From: Mimachlamys varia
Taxonomy: Eukaryota > Mollusca > Bivalvia > Pectinida > Pectinidae
Direction: 5' to 3'
Length of the DNA: 64,000 nt
Assembly: GCA_947623455.1 (NCBI GenBank)
Contig: OX392545.1
Coordinates: 24,069,001 to 24,133,000 of the forward strand
Shown: in pieces, positions 1-10,429 of the stretch
Layout of the letters: each line of letters starts with the position of its first letter
Numbering within the stretch: position 1 is the first letter of the stretch
Position numbers and translations under genes: made by a program
Notes under the pieces: generated by a model
The model's database searches: none
Told to the model about the DNA's origin: nothing
Seen by the model: only the letters and a program-made list of their open reading frames with translations

Positions 1-52
1 TGCGTTTTATAGGTTCATCATCATATTTTTTAGTAAGTACTTACAGGATAAT

Positions 53-430
53 TATGTACATAATTGTCCAATGACATGCATACCAACCAGAACACTGGAT
101 GTTTTAATTAAGGCCTGCTTGTTTAAGTGGAACAACTGGTTCTTTCTGTAAGTAAATATTACATTTTCGGTATTAACCTAATATGGATCAAGGCATTGCA
201 AGGCTTTGACAAATCTAGCATCAAACTACTGCGTTTAGAGGCTAATAATATAAAAAAATGTCCAATGGCGCATTAATTAAGGGCCTGTTCATTTAAGTGG
301 AACAACCAGTTCTTTTTGTTATCAAATGCTACATTTTCGGTATAAACTTTTCCTGGTATGCAAATGTTGATGCAGGCATTGCAAAGTTGTTTCAAGGTTA
401 GCACCACGGTACTGGTTACTTCATTGTATT
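53..430 (+). repeat. Two-copy direct repeat, about 160-180 bp unit
   Basis: Two diverged copies lie head to tail. Landmarks shared in order are a 'gtccaatg' start, 'taattaaggcctg' near 115 and 'taattaagggcctg' near 274, 'tttaagtggaacaac', 'tacattttcggtat' and 'gcattgcaa'. No open frame is conserved between the copies. It may be part of a larger element that extends left of the window. The family is not recognised. Confidence 0.6.
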
Positions 431-549
431 TTTAACCTTATCTCATTAACGGAAATATCAAGTCAAGCAAGTTCAACAGTATTGATTGCCAAATATATTA
501 AAGAAGTCAAGGTATTGCATATACCGGATATAATGCGACTGCTATCTTT

Positions 550-842
550 GTGTGATGTGAAAATGGACGTTTTTGAGTTTGCTTATTAGTGTATTTACTT
601 GTTGTGATTGACAATGATGACTGGGTTCTCATATTCAGGTTTGATGTGACCAAGATTTACATGGCGGGTGTCGTCAATGAAGCAGAAGACGCTTACTCTT
701 CCGGAACACCTGGTCTTATTATCTTGTGCTTTTACGAGAGTCTTCATGTAACACTTTCCTTTGTTCCTATTTTGCCCCTAGTTTAATCGATTTTAAGTTC
801 GGATTATGGTTTTGTTGACTCTTTGGTATTCTTTGATTTTTT
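550..842 (+). mobile_element. Family A retroelement 3' end, copy 1
   Basis: This 5'-truncated copy of the dominant dispersed family begins at the 'tttgtgtgatgtgaaaatgg' block, which in longer copies encodes the last residues of a reverse transcriptase. It then runs through the stop, the 'ggttctcat' segment, 'gatttacatggcgg', 'gaagcagaagacgcttac', 'ccggaacacctggtc', 'tagtttaatcgattttgag' and ends at 'ttggtattctttga'. The frame after the stop stays open for about 60 codons, with peptide IYMAGVVNEAEDAYSSGTPG. That frame is shared by descent with other copies and is not evidence of a gene here. Confidence 0.8.
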
Positions 843-881
843 TCATGATTATGTTCTCTCTCTATTTAACTATTTAACACT

Positions 882-1165
882 GCGGATTGGTCAAGTGGTT
901 AACACTTCAGGCCTTCCACACAAGCGTCCGGAGTTCGATCCCCGAAGTCATCGTACGCATGATATATTCAAAGAAAAGATTTTTTCTCCTGCCAACACAA
1001 CTCCAACCAGGAGTATAACAAAGGTTTGGGGTGGTTATTGCAGTATCTGTACCTTAGTATTGCAGTGTAGTAGTGAGGCGGATTTTTAAAAGATGCCATC
1101 GGAAGCACGGTCCCACTACCTAGAGAACACAATACAGCTCCAGCACTAACGCCGGTATACACTTA
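882..1165 (+). mobile_element. tRNA-derived SINE-like element
   Basis: A tRNA-like head carries an A-box-like segment (tggtcaagtgg, 889-899) and a B-box-like segment (gagttcgatcc, 931-941) at normal tRNA spacing, so it could be a Pol III internal promoter. The acceptor stem does not close well and the sequence runs on into a body ('ccaaccaggagtataac'), so it is a SINE rather than a tRNA gene. The 3' boundary is uncertain. Confidence 0.55.
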
Positions 1166-1392
1166 TAAAGAGATAACAGTCAGGTAGAATCGGACTGGTA
1201 ACTTGAGCCCGAAAAGGAAACACATGTACTCGTTTAGAATTGTATATGTTAATTTTGTTCATTGTATAAAAGTTGTATATCTGTGTATTGTTAAGCGCTT
1301 TAGAGTAGCTAACATTAACATATCATAACGTTGTATGTTTATTATTAATACTGATTCTTTTCAACACGTGATCATTAAAAGAATCTTCCCCT

Positions 1393-1480
1393 ACCAACCC
1401 TCGGGTTGATATTCTTGGTTGTCTAACCCGAGGTTCTGGCGAGGGTTAGACAATCAAGCATATCATTCTGAGGGTTTGGG
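1393..1480. repeat. Long imperfect hairpin (foldback)
   Basis: Left arm 1393-1429 and right arm 1443-1480 are reverse complements with few mismatches and enclose a loop of about 13 nt. The innermost part pairs 'gtctaaccc' with 'gggttagac'; the outer part pairs 'ccaaccctc' with 'gagggtttgg'. Weaker complementarity continues outward ('cttcccct' with 'aggggatg'), suggesting a foldback or MITE-type element. It is AT-flanked with no coding capacity. Confidence 0.65.
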
Positions 1481-1539
1481 ATTTCTCTGTCGTAACTTCT
1501 AGGCAGGGGATGATTATTTTTCCCCAATCGTTTTATAAT

Positions 1540-1920
1540 TAATTTTCCATTGATTGTATGCAGAATGTGGCTTTCTGATTAGTTAAGATTCTTTTCATAC
1601 CTCTATGAAAAAAAAAAAAATCTGAAAATAGCGCGAGAAATGTGACGTCACAATACGGTTATTGACGTTGCGTATTGATTTGTAAAAAAAAAATCCGTTG
1701 TTAGATCAGTCAAATTGTACATAAACATGTTTTAAATTTGAAAATAAGTTTCAAAAATTAAATAGAAGCGTTGATGTCAATTAATTTTTAATTTCATAAG
1801 GTTATGAAAAAATTTGCTTGCAAACTTTTGTAAGGATCCACTACGCCGATTCATACAGATTGCAAACAAAATTGTTTCATACCCCAAAGAACTAAAACAA
1901 ATTGTCTTCAATGCTTAAGT
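1540..1920 (+). mobile_element. Dispersed element B (CRE/CCAAT-bearing), copy 1
   Basis: About 380 bp are nearly collinear with 45240-45620. Shared blocks are 'ccattgattgtatgcagaat', 'ggctttctgatt', 'tgtgacgtcacaat', 'gttagatcagtcaaattg', and two 'tttgcttgcaaac'/'gtttgcaaacaaaa' blocks that pair with each other. It holds a palindromic cAMP-response-type site (gtgacgtcac). It looks like a non-autonomous DNA transposon. Termini were not resolved. Confidence 0.65.
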
Positions 1921-2659
1921 ATTGTTTTAACGAAAGTATCAATGCAACACACTGTTGACGTGACGTGATTGAGTTGTTGACTTATCGTGATGGTCGTCAT
2001 AATATTGTTGTTGTGACGTCATCATATTGTTGTTCTGATGTTATTGCATTGCTGTCAGCTCGTGATATCTGCCATATCCTAGGAGTTGATTGAGAAATCT
2101 TGGACAGGTAAAAGAAGAGAAAAATCTGTGAATAATTGAGAAAATGTGATGTAATCCCTTACTCCACAGCCGCTTTTTTACATGAGTTTTTAGATAAATT
2201 GAAACGGTAAAAACCACGGTAAATACTTATTTCTGAACCGTTCTGAGACGTCCTACCAACCAGATTGGTATACAGCAGTACATAAGAACCTCGGATTGTT
2301 ATCATTATTCAATTATTGTAAATGGCGCCGTATGCGTTGGAATTCGTGATAATAAATTACGTATGTACCATGGATGAAATGGCGTTGATAAATAGTCTCC
2401 CACACGTAGATAATATCGGAGCTGTGACGTCATAATTTGATGCGCAATTACACTCGTATCCTAATGAAGATATAATTCCCAATTTTCTTATCAACAAAGC
2501 TCAAAGAAACGTTATATGTCTTTGTATAAATGCTTTTAATTGAGATTGAACGCTGAGGCGAGAATCTGGTGATTGAATTAGACGGTTCATCTTGATACCG
2601 CCACATCCTGCAGCATATATCAAACCTTTATCTCCGAGCTTAAAGGACATGTTTACAAC

Positions 2660-3145
2660 ATACTTATCTCCCCTTGTCTACCTCTCCGATAGTTTGAAAT
2701 ATATATGCTGTACATTTCATTACTGGTTGTTATGTTATGACACAATAGATGTACATGACAATTAATCGAGACGAGTTTATTTTGAGTTATCTCCCCTTTG
2801 CTACCTCTCCGATAGTTTGATATATATATGCTGTACATTTCATCACTGGTTGTGATCTCATGACACTAAAGATGTACATGACAATTAATCGAGACTAGTT
2901 TATATCGATTTATCTCCCCTTGTCTACCTCTCCTATACTTTGATATAGATACTCACTTCGAGAGATCACATGACACTATAAAGTACATGACAATTAACGA
3001 GACGAGTTAATATTGAGTTATCTCCCCTTGTCTACCTCTCCGATAGTTTGATATAGATATGCTGTACATTTCATCACTGGTAGAGATCACATGACACTAT
3101 AAATGTACATGAAAATTATGCGAGACGAGTTTATATTTAGTTATC
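2660..3145. repeat. Tandem repeat, 4 units of about 105-124 bp
   Basis: Each unit starts 'tatctccccttgtctacctc' and continues 'tccgatagtttga', 'atgctgtacatttcat', 'catgacact' and 'gtacatgacaattaa'. Unit starts lie near 2665, 2789, 2912 and 3018. The last unit breaks off at about 3145. One unit is shortened by a deletion. Open frames inside are by-products of the repetition. Confidence 0.85.
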
Positions 3146-3364
3146 TTGTCAGTGATACCTATATTATTATCAAATGCCAAGATTTACCACATGCAAATAA
3201 AACGTCTATCTGTCTGGAAATCCGACGCTATTTATTTAACACCCGTTGCAGTAATATATATTTACATGCATGCTGTTCATATCATTCACGTTTTCATGTT
3301 TATTTGGATTTAATCTCGTTTAACACAAGCATCTTCATTGGTTTAAGAATTATGTTATCAGCCC

Positions 3365-3415
3365 ATAACGTAAATGATGACGTAACACACATATGCTGCA
3401 CCTTTTAAATTTAAT
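3365..3415 (-). mobile_element. Family H fragment (no ribozyme)
   Basis: Read on the minus strand, this is the conserved 3' piece of family H: 'aaatttaaaaggtgcagcat', then 'atgtgtgttacgtcatc'. The hammerhead segment that should lie upstream is missing, so this is a truncated copy. Confidence 0.65.
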
Positions 3416-3419
3416 AATG

Positions 3420-4315
3420 AAGTCGCCATTTATAACGTCACTTTTGATTGGTTGATACAGCAGCGTATTAATTTGTAAGAGACAAGAGTTCATGAATAAT
3501 GTGAATTTTCTTATGGTATAGATTAAATTATATGATTAAGGTGAATCAATTTTTTATTTTATAAACACTAAAAACCCTAGTGTACTCTCATCATTAGAGT
3601 AAACTCTTTTTTTTGTGCAATACCTATATAACTTAAAAATATATTCAAGTTAATCCTTGAAAATATGGAATTCTTAAATGATTTCAAATGTTATTGTACT
3701 AGCTTTAACTAATTGATTATCGTTCTTGCTTATTGATTCAATATAGAAAACGAAATACATGTAAAACATTCGTGAGAACAAAACTATGATTTAAATAAAT
3801 CCTATCGACAAAATGAAGCAAAGTATAAACAAATGAATACTATCTAATATGATAATATGGCCTGGGTCCAGTTGTTAAAAACTTGATTAGCTTTATCAGT
3901 GATTTGCGCATTTTCTATTATCCTGTAACTATAGAATGAAACCGTAGATTTAGTTACAACTTTGCAGATATCAAATATCCAATTGTGTCAATTTACATGC
4001 AAAATTTGAAGATTTTACCTTGTATATAAACATAATTATTAAAGTTTGAAAAATGTCGTTAAATAGTGATAAAGCTGATCAATCTTTAAACAACTCTGCC
4101 CAGGTGTTCCGCGAGGTTAAACGCCTTTACTCAGGCCTATGTACATAGGAAGTTACACCACCAATGAGAGTGTAAATTCTGGTATCCCGGTGTTGTTACA
4201 GTTGCAGTTCTTCATTCAGGATAGTCCTCTACAATATAGAAAAATCAAAGCAGGATCGTCACGTTTATTCGTAAGCATATTGGTATGGCGTTCGTGTTGA
4301 TGATGTTGCTTGTAA
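3420..4315. other. AT-rich stretch, nothing assignable
   Basis: The stretch has low complexity bias toward A/T, frequent stops in all frames and no recognised repeat or splice-bounded open segment. Confidence 0.5.
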
Positions 4316-4317
4316 AA

Positions 4318-4535
4318 AATAAATATGAGAATACCGAAGCGTTAACAAAATCATAATCTGAACTCAAAATCGATTAAACCATGGGCAAAATACGAACAAA
4401 GGAAATATTTACATGACATGGAAACCCATGTAAAAGTACAAGAGAATAAGACCCGGTGTTCCGGAAGAGTAAGCGTCTTCTGCTTCATCGTCGACAGCCG
4501 TCATTTAAATCTGTTTTCACGTCAAACAATGCACT
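4318..4535 (-). mobile_element. Family A retroelement 3' end, copy 2
   Basis: A minus-strand copy recognised by 'gaataccgaagcgttaac', 'aaaatcgattaaacca', 'ggtgttccggaagagtaagc' and 'gtcttctgcttcatcg'. It loses similarity after the 'gtcatttaaatct' block and is therefore shorter than copy 1. Confidence 0.75.
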
Positions 4536-5870
4536 AAACATATTTTAACAGACCTGCCTTATGTCAAATGTTAAACGTGTTTTATTATAAATAACACAAA
4601 CACAAATGACAAAGGCAGACAATTCATTATTTTGATGTTTTATTATAATATATACATTGGCCATTTCTCTATAAGTATCAACTTTGTACGAGGACTGTTT
4701 TTGCATTGCCATTTAAGAAGGTATTAACTGATCAGAAAATTGTATTAAAGATTAACTTTCACAAAAAAAAAAAAAAACGATATAGAAAAATATTAATATA
4801 ACATATTCCAAAAGACTTCTAAAACAGTAAATAAATGAAAATGTAGATTTTACACTGAGTTTGACAATAAACATTGTTCATGAAATAACTTTTTCACAAC
4901 ATCAATGTCTTATTCAATTTGGTGAACAGTAAAAGTATTATTTGCTCATGCATTATCGGGGCCTTAGTTCAATAAACAGCAAATATAGTCATTTTATAAA
5001 TTCAGGAAAATTCATTGCATAGTGTCTAGATCCGATACTCCCTACCCAACCGCCATTGATTTTTACCTAGCCATAACGTTCAAATAATAAACTTAATATG
5101 TTGGGAAGCCATATATTTTTCTTAACATGGAAATATTTAATATCTCCGAGTGATATAAGATATTTATCCCCACTAACTTTCAATTTTACATGACGCGGCT
5201 GAGATGGTTTGGGTGTTTTTATTGTAACCGCCCCGGGACAGAAACTTCATCACGCCGCGGAATGATGAAGTGGTTTAAGTCTGAAGTGAGGATGTCGGAT
5301 TGATATAGACGAGATGTTCCGAATTTACTTTATTTCTTCATAACATTGTTGGATTAGGTAGCATTTTTCAACAATCTTATTGTTCAAATTCAAATTGGAA
5401 GTACAGGACAACATCAGTGCAAACACATACAATGTATACATGCATCAGTATCAACTGACGAGTACACTCTCGAATATTAAGTCTCTTATGCATCTCAACC
5501 CTATCTTATACCTATAATTTATATACTACTACCACGTGACTTGCAAATCTTACGATCTGACAATACTGTCTGTACAAGGAATTAACGCACATCGGATATA
5601 CGCATTCGCTATTTCTCCAAGAATGAAAAAACCAAATTGATCATGATTTAATACCTATAGGATTATGACTTGTAATGCCTCTGTTATTTTGCAGACAAAT
5701 CCTGGTCTTTACTGAATAATAGTTTCACGCACTCTTAAGCGGCTCTCTGTATTCACCTTTCAGCAGGGGTTCGCTTTACAGACTTCACTATATAAATACC
5801 AAGATCTTCTAACAAAACAACAACAGTTCGCCCAGCTTGTGGTCCCTTTTCATAGAACTGATTTGGTTCG
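4536..5870. other. Unique AT-rich stretch
   Basis: No family recognised. A small perfect inverted repeat (cttcatca / tgatgaag, 5246-5273) flanks a GC-rich centre. No convincing exon is seen. Confidence 0.45.
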
Positions 5871-5876
5871 GTTTGG

Positions 5877-6103
5877 TTTATTTTATTTTATTTTACGTCC
5901 TATTAAAAGCCAGAGTCATTTAAGGACGTGCCAGGTTTTGGAGGTGGAGGAAAGCCGGTGCACTCCGACAAAAAACCACCGACCTACGGTCAGTACCTGG
6001 CAACTGCCCCACGTGGGATTCGAACTCGTAACAAGAGGTGGAGGGCTAGTGGTAGACTATCGGAACACCTTAACTACTCGGCCACCGCGGCCTCTTCACT
6101 AAC
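5877..6103 (-). mobile_element. tRNA-Ser-like SINE (family S), near full length
   Basis: On the minus strand this reads as a tRNA-like head with A box in 'ggtggccgagtagttaagg' and B box 'gagttcgaatcc', then a body ('ccggctttcctcc'), then the tail 'cctggcacgtccttaaatga' followed by 'taataggacgtaaaa' and an A-rich end. The A box matches class II (Ser/Leu) tRNAs. The head and tail of this SINE are the sources of the tandem arrays at 54749-56405 and 7660-7995. No tRNA function is expected. Confidence 0.8.
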
Positions 6104-6821
6104 TCAAATAACAAACAGAAACATGCAACAGTTTAATTTGTTCAGAAACATATCGCTTCAACATTCTATTAACTCGACATTTTGAGGTATCAACTCGACA
6201 TTCTGAGGTATCAACTCCTCATTTTGAGATAATAATTCAAACAATTATGACTTAATTACCCGGAATTTCGAGTTCGAAAAAAATGATGTGGCAGTACAAA
6301 TGTAATACGCTTCCATAAGTTTGAATGTGTTGGAAGTGGAAGTCTTGTCTTTGATACTGTGTTTCTTTTGTGCCTGAGAGTTATCTCCCCTGCTACTGAG
6401 TGTTGACAATACCAGCACTATCTTATCCACTCAGAGTTAGTTATTGCCTTTTGAATCTACGCATAAAATAGTGCAGTTTCTCTTTGCGTTTAAAATGAGA
6501 ACAATAACAAAACCCGCTGTACTTTATGCATCTCTGGATTCTAATAGGGCATTTGAAATGTCATGGAATTTTATCTAATATACCTACACATTACAAGTAT
6601 AACCAGGTTTACACTAAGTGGTCGGAACAACGAGCTTACTACCGAATCAAATCATTAATGAAATTCACCAGGAAATCAATCTGTTATATAGGATATGATA
6701 CTGGTACCACTATAATCATCTCCGATTATACAGACATCCAAGGATACGATGATTCAATCACCATTCGTCTGTACGGGAGATACATCAGACCTGCGTTTTG
6801 GTGTCAGTATCAAGTCAAATA

Positions 6822-7146
6822 ATAAATAAGAGAATCCCGAAGCGTTAACAAAATAATAATCCAAACTCAAAATCGATTAAACCAGGGGCAAAATATGAAC
6901 AAAGGAAGGATTTACATGGAGACTCTTGTAAAAGTACAAGAGAATAAGACCAGGTGTTCGGAAGAGTAAGCGTCTTCTGCTTCATCGACGACACCCGCTA
7001 TGTAAATCTTTGTCACATCCATGTAAACATCAAGTTCTCAAAATGAGAACCGAGTATCATTGCCAATCACAACAAGTAAACACACTTATGAGCATACTCA
7101 AAAACGTCCATCTTCATATCACTAAAATATCTCTCATTGAGAAATC
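6822..7146 (-). mobile_element. Family A retroelement 3' end, copy 3
   Basis: A well-preserved minus-strand copy running from 'agagaatcccgaagcgttaa' to 'tctctcattgagaaatcaag', the latter being the RT-coding 3' end. It contains the self-complementary 'ttctcaaaatgagaa'. Compared with the 48420 copy it is truncated inside the last RT codons. Confidence 0.85.
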
Positions 7147-7565
7147 AAGCTACGGTTTGCTGCACATTTCTTTTTGTTTTGTTGTCTGATTTTCCTTTCA
7201 AATGTTCAAGTTTTCTGATTTTATTTTTCCCTTTGCTAGCTGTACCCTATATTGGATTCGTTCCATTTCGTTCCCCTCATTCTACCTATTCTGAGAATAT
7301 ATACATGTATTTTCCATGTTTTTGTGTCCTTTTCCCCTTTGAAGTGCTTACATTATTTAGCATCTTCTGTCTCTCCCGTTCTGAAGTCTCCCTTTCATCG
7401 TTTCATGTGTTTTGTTCCCTTCAATGTGTTTTTAATGCTGTCTAATTTTTCTTTCAATTTTTGTTGTTGATGTTGTTTTGTTGTTCCATTTTCTAATTGA
7501 TGAGTTTTCGTCTGATCCATCTTTTTTATATGTAATGTGTATACATTTACATATATTATTATTCC
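7147..7565. other. Pyrimidine-rich unique stretch
   Basis: The strand is T/C-rich with overlapping chance open frames in two registers. Their predicted peptides are dominated by F, S, L and C, as expected from TTT/TCT composition. No domain is seen. Confidence 0.4.
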
Positions 7566-7566
7566 T

Positions 7567-7995
7567 AATTTTATATATGTTAATAGGACGTAAAACACAA
7601 CAAACTTGATTATAGCTGTTAATAGGATGTCAAACACAAACAATTTTGCTTGTCCGCACAAACAAACCTGGCACGTACTTAATTAACCATAACTGCTAGC
7701 AGGATGTAAAACACAAACAAACCTGGCACGTACTTAATTAACCATAACTGCTAGCAGGATGTAAAACACAAACAAACCTGGCACGTACTTAAATAACCAT
7801 AACTGCTAGCAGGACGTTAAACACAAACAAACCTGGAACGTCCTTAAATGACCTTAGCTGCTAGCAGGACGTAAAACATAAACAAACCTGGCACGTCCTT
7901 AAATAACCATAGATGCTAACAGGACGTAAAACACAAACAAACCTGGTACGTCCCTGAATGACCATAGCTGCTAACAGGACGTAAAATACACACAA
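7567..7995 (+). repeat. 55-bp tandem array of the SINE 3' tail
   Basis: Units of exactly 55 bp carry 'acctggcacg' at 7666, 7721, 7776, 7831 ('acctggaacg'), 7886 and 7941 ('acctggtacg'), each followed by 'ctgctagcaggatgtaaaac'. The unit matches the 3' tail of the tRNA-Ser-like SINE at 5877-6103. Looser copies of the tail ('taataggacgtaaaa', 'taataggatgtcaaa') lie just upstream at 7580-7640. No SINE head is present. Confidence 0.85.
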
Positions 7996-8454
7996 ATCAA
8001 ACATGACTATCTGTGTGATCGCCGTGCATATAAACGTTCTTAAAAAAAACTCGATAGCGATCTCCAAAAAGAACCATGTCTGCATAATATGCAGACGGTC
8101 GTAGTCGGCCTTGAGATGAGCAACGCATGGCGTCTACAAAGTTTTATCCTGCTGAATATTTCCTCAAATTTAAATACATTATTGGTGTCAATATAAGCTA
8201 GTATTATTCAAATGGTATTGATATTTCTGTCTAATAACATTTTATGCTAATGCCAGCACTTTTTTGTTTCGTGATAATGTCAAGGTCACTTAACTGGGAA
8301 TAATCTACGAATATCTATATTGTAAATGAACAATACATTTAGGTGTACATATAAACAATTCATTATCAAATATAGAATAGATTGTTTCAGTATCTGTTAA
8401 ATTAAGGATTTGTGTTGAATAGAAATTTTGATTATATATCGATTAAATTAAGTA

Positions 8455-8730
8455 ATATATACAGTATGCCGATAAAAAACCGAATCAAACTGCATCATGC
8501 AGCTGTTTCGTCCTCCAAGGACTCATCAGTGATGCTTTGGGCCAAAAGGTGGGAATCCACAAATGTAGAAACAAAAGAGTCAGGTGCATAAAACCCCTTT
8601 AATGTATGAATTTAGAAGTTAAATTAAACTAGTTCTGTATAATTTCGAAATGTGTACTACGAAAATGTGTATATTACTGTATGTATCGTGCCACTACTCA
8701 AATGAGATTACTGTGGCTATTCAGCTCAAC
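8455..8730 (-). mobile_element. Family H element with hammerhead ribozyme, best copy
   Basis: On the minus strand the order is 'gccacagtaatctcatttga', 'acacattttcgtagtacac', 'acagaactagtttaattt', 'ggggttttatgcacctgac', 'ttcccaccttttggccc', the ribozyme (8492-8535), then the 3' sequence with 'cggcatactgt'. This is the longest match to the 22 kb dimer, including the segment between its two ribozymes. No protein is encoded. Family H is therefore a short non-autonomous element, compared in the findings with known hammerhead retrozymes. Confidence 0.75.
8492..8535 (-). ncRNA. Type I hammerhead ribozyme motif
   Basis: Minus-strand parts in order: stem I 5' GCATCA; core CTGATGA; stem II GTCCT, loop TGG, AGGAC; core GAAA; short stem III region CAGCTG; CA in place of the usual TA at the cleavage triplet; stem I 3' TGATGC. 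Stem I pairs perfectly over 6 bp and stem II over 5 bp. CUGANGA and GAAA are the invariant hammerhead core. Most other copies have GTA here, which fits the NUH rule, so this copy's GCA probably lowers or abolishes cleavage. Open-ended stem I makes it type I. Confidence 0.8.
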
Positions 8731-10010
8731 TACGCTTTCAAATAACTGACAGAATTCCTATCAAACCACCAAAAAGACAAACACAAACACTGTAAAGAAC
8801 ATTCGGCTTTCACTTCCTTCCGCATCATAACAGAGAAAGTTTTCGTTCGTTAGTTCGAAAACGGAACAGGAAATAGTCTAGAGAACAATGTTCAGTGTGA
8901 ATTCAAAACATAATTCAAAACATGAGCGTTTCGTCCTGTAGACATGCCTACTTTCTTGATCCCATCTTCATTTCAACACGGACAATAAAATGTCTGCATT
9001 TGACAGTTTAATATGCTTTCCATTGTTTAAATCCATTTAAAACCTCTTTCTGCAGCGGGGTCTTAATCAAAACCACAAGGCACATTTTTGGTGAGAGATA
9101 CCCCAACATATTACACATATCAAGCTTAAACACCCAGTTAACGCTCCCCTGGGATCAAAGCTTGGATAAATGTGAAGTATATGGCTTTTAAATTTGATTT
9201 CGAAACTCCATTATATCACAAATTCTTCTGTTATTTAGATAATAAACACATCTTCAATCTTTACTATTGTAGAAACTGGTTTATTAATAACATTTTTTCA
9301 ATCATTCCGTTCAGGAATTTCGGATATTCTTTTATTTAATGACGGAAAATACTGGCGCTAAATACTATTTATTTAAAAAGAAATTTGTTTATGGTCCCAC
9401 TTTATATCACAAATTACGGAACAATAGATCTACAGCACTACCATGGTTTATAATGTTATAATGTTCTGTCTGCAAGTTTAGAATTCTTTCTGCCTTTGAT
9501 GTTCCGCGTAATACCCCTTTAGACAAGACTGCATTCAAATCCGGTCCATTAACAATTAAAAATGCGTTAATTAAAATCAAACTACACCAACTGAAAACTA
9601 ATACATGTTATATATACTACAGTGTAACAGCTATTTAACTCGCGCGGGACATCTCTTTGAAGTTGCAATATGGGAATAAGAATCTGTTACATTGGCACAA
9701 GAAATAGGTTTAAGATTACTATATCAAAGCTGTTCTGCCAATGAAGGATCTCTGGCAATCTCAATTATGTTTGATTATGCTATCGGATTTCTTCTATTTT
9801 ACCTATGGTTTGAGCCTGTGTGAGAGACGCAATATTTGTACCTGATTCTAAAGAGCCGATTAAATTTTGATATGTTATTTTATTTCTTCTGCCTAGCTGT
9901 TATTTTCACTATAAACATATACCCACTTTACGCATGTAATTATGTATAATCAAATGTAAATATACCCAAATTATAAATGAAAGGCCATGATGTTCTTGCG
10001 ATGGTATCTA
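8731..10010. other. Unique AT-rich stretch
   Basis: No repeat family, RNA gene or splice-bounded open frame was recognised. All six frames are broken frequently. Confidence 0.45.
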
Positions 10011-10019
10011 ATATTTAAG

Positions 10020-10425
10020 GTTTATGGTCGCCATCTTGGTCTCATTGAGAACAACTCTACATCCTTGCATGATATGAAAATGGATGTTTCTGAATATGCT
10101 CATTAGTATGTCTGTTGTTGTGATGGACAGTTATGTCTAAAATCTCTCTATGATGACTTTCGTTTCTCATTTTGGGGATTGATGCTTACTTTCATGTGAC
10201 CAGGATTTACATGGCAGATGTCGTCGACAAAGCAGAAGACGCTTACTCTTCCTGGTCTTATTCTTTTGTAATTAAACGAGGGTGTCCATGTAAATATGTC
10301 CTTTATTCATATTTTGCCCCTAGTTTAATCGATTTTGAGTGCAGATTGTGGTTTTGTTGTTGCTTTGGTGTATCAAACACGAGTATAATAAACAATATAA
10401 AAGCTACGTTTCTTACACTATGTTT
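10020..10425 (+). mobile_element. Family A retroelement 3' end, copy 4 (extended 3' end)
   Basis: A plus-strand copy from 'atggtcgccatcttggtctc' (RT C-terminal coding region) through 'gaagcagaagacgcttac'. Unlike most copies, similarity continues past the usual end into 'aacaatataaaagctacgtt', a block shared with the copy ending at 49925. The middle has a small deletion after the 'cttcctggtcttatt' block. Confidence 0.8.
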
Positions 10426-10429
10426 TATT

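Noticed and set aside
882..955. Functional tRNA gene
   Set aside because: A and B boxes are present but acceptor and anticodon stems do not close, and the sequence continues into a SINE body. The same holds for 5877-6103 and 60917-60991.
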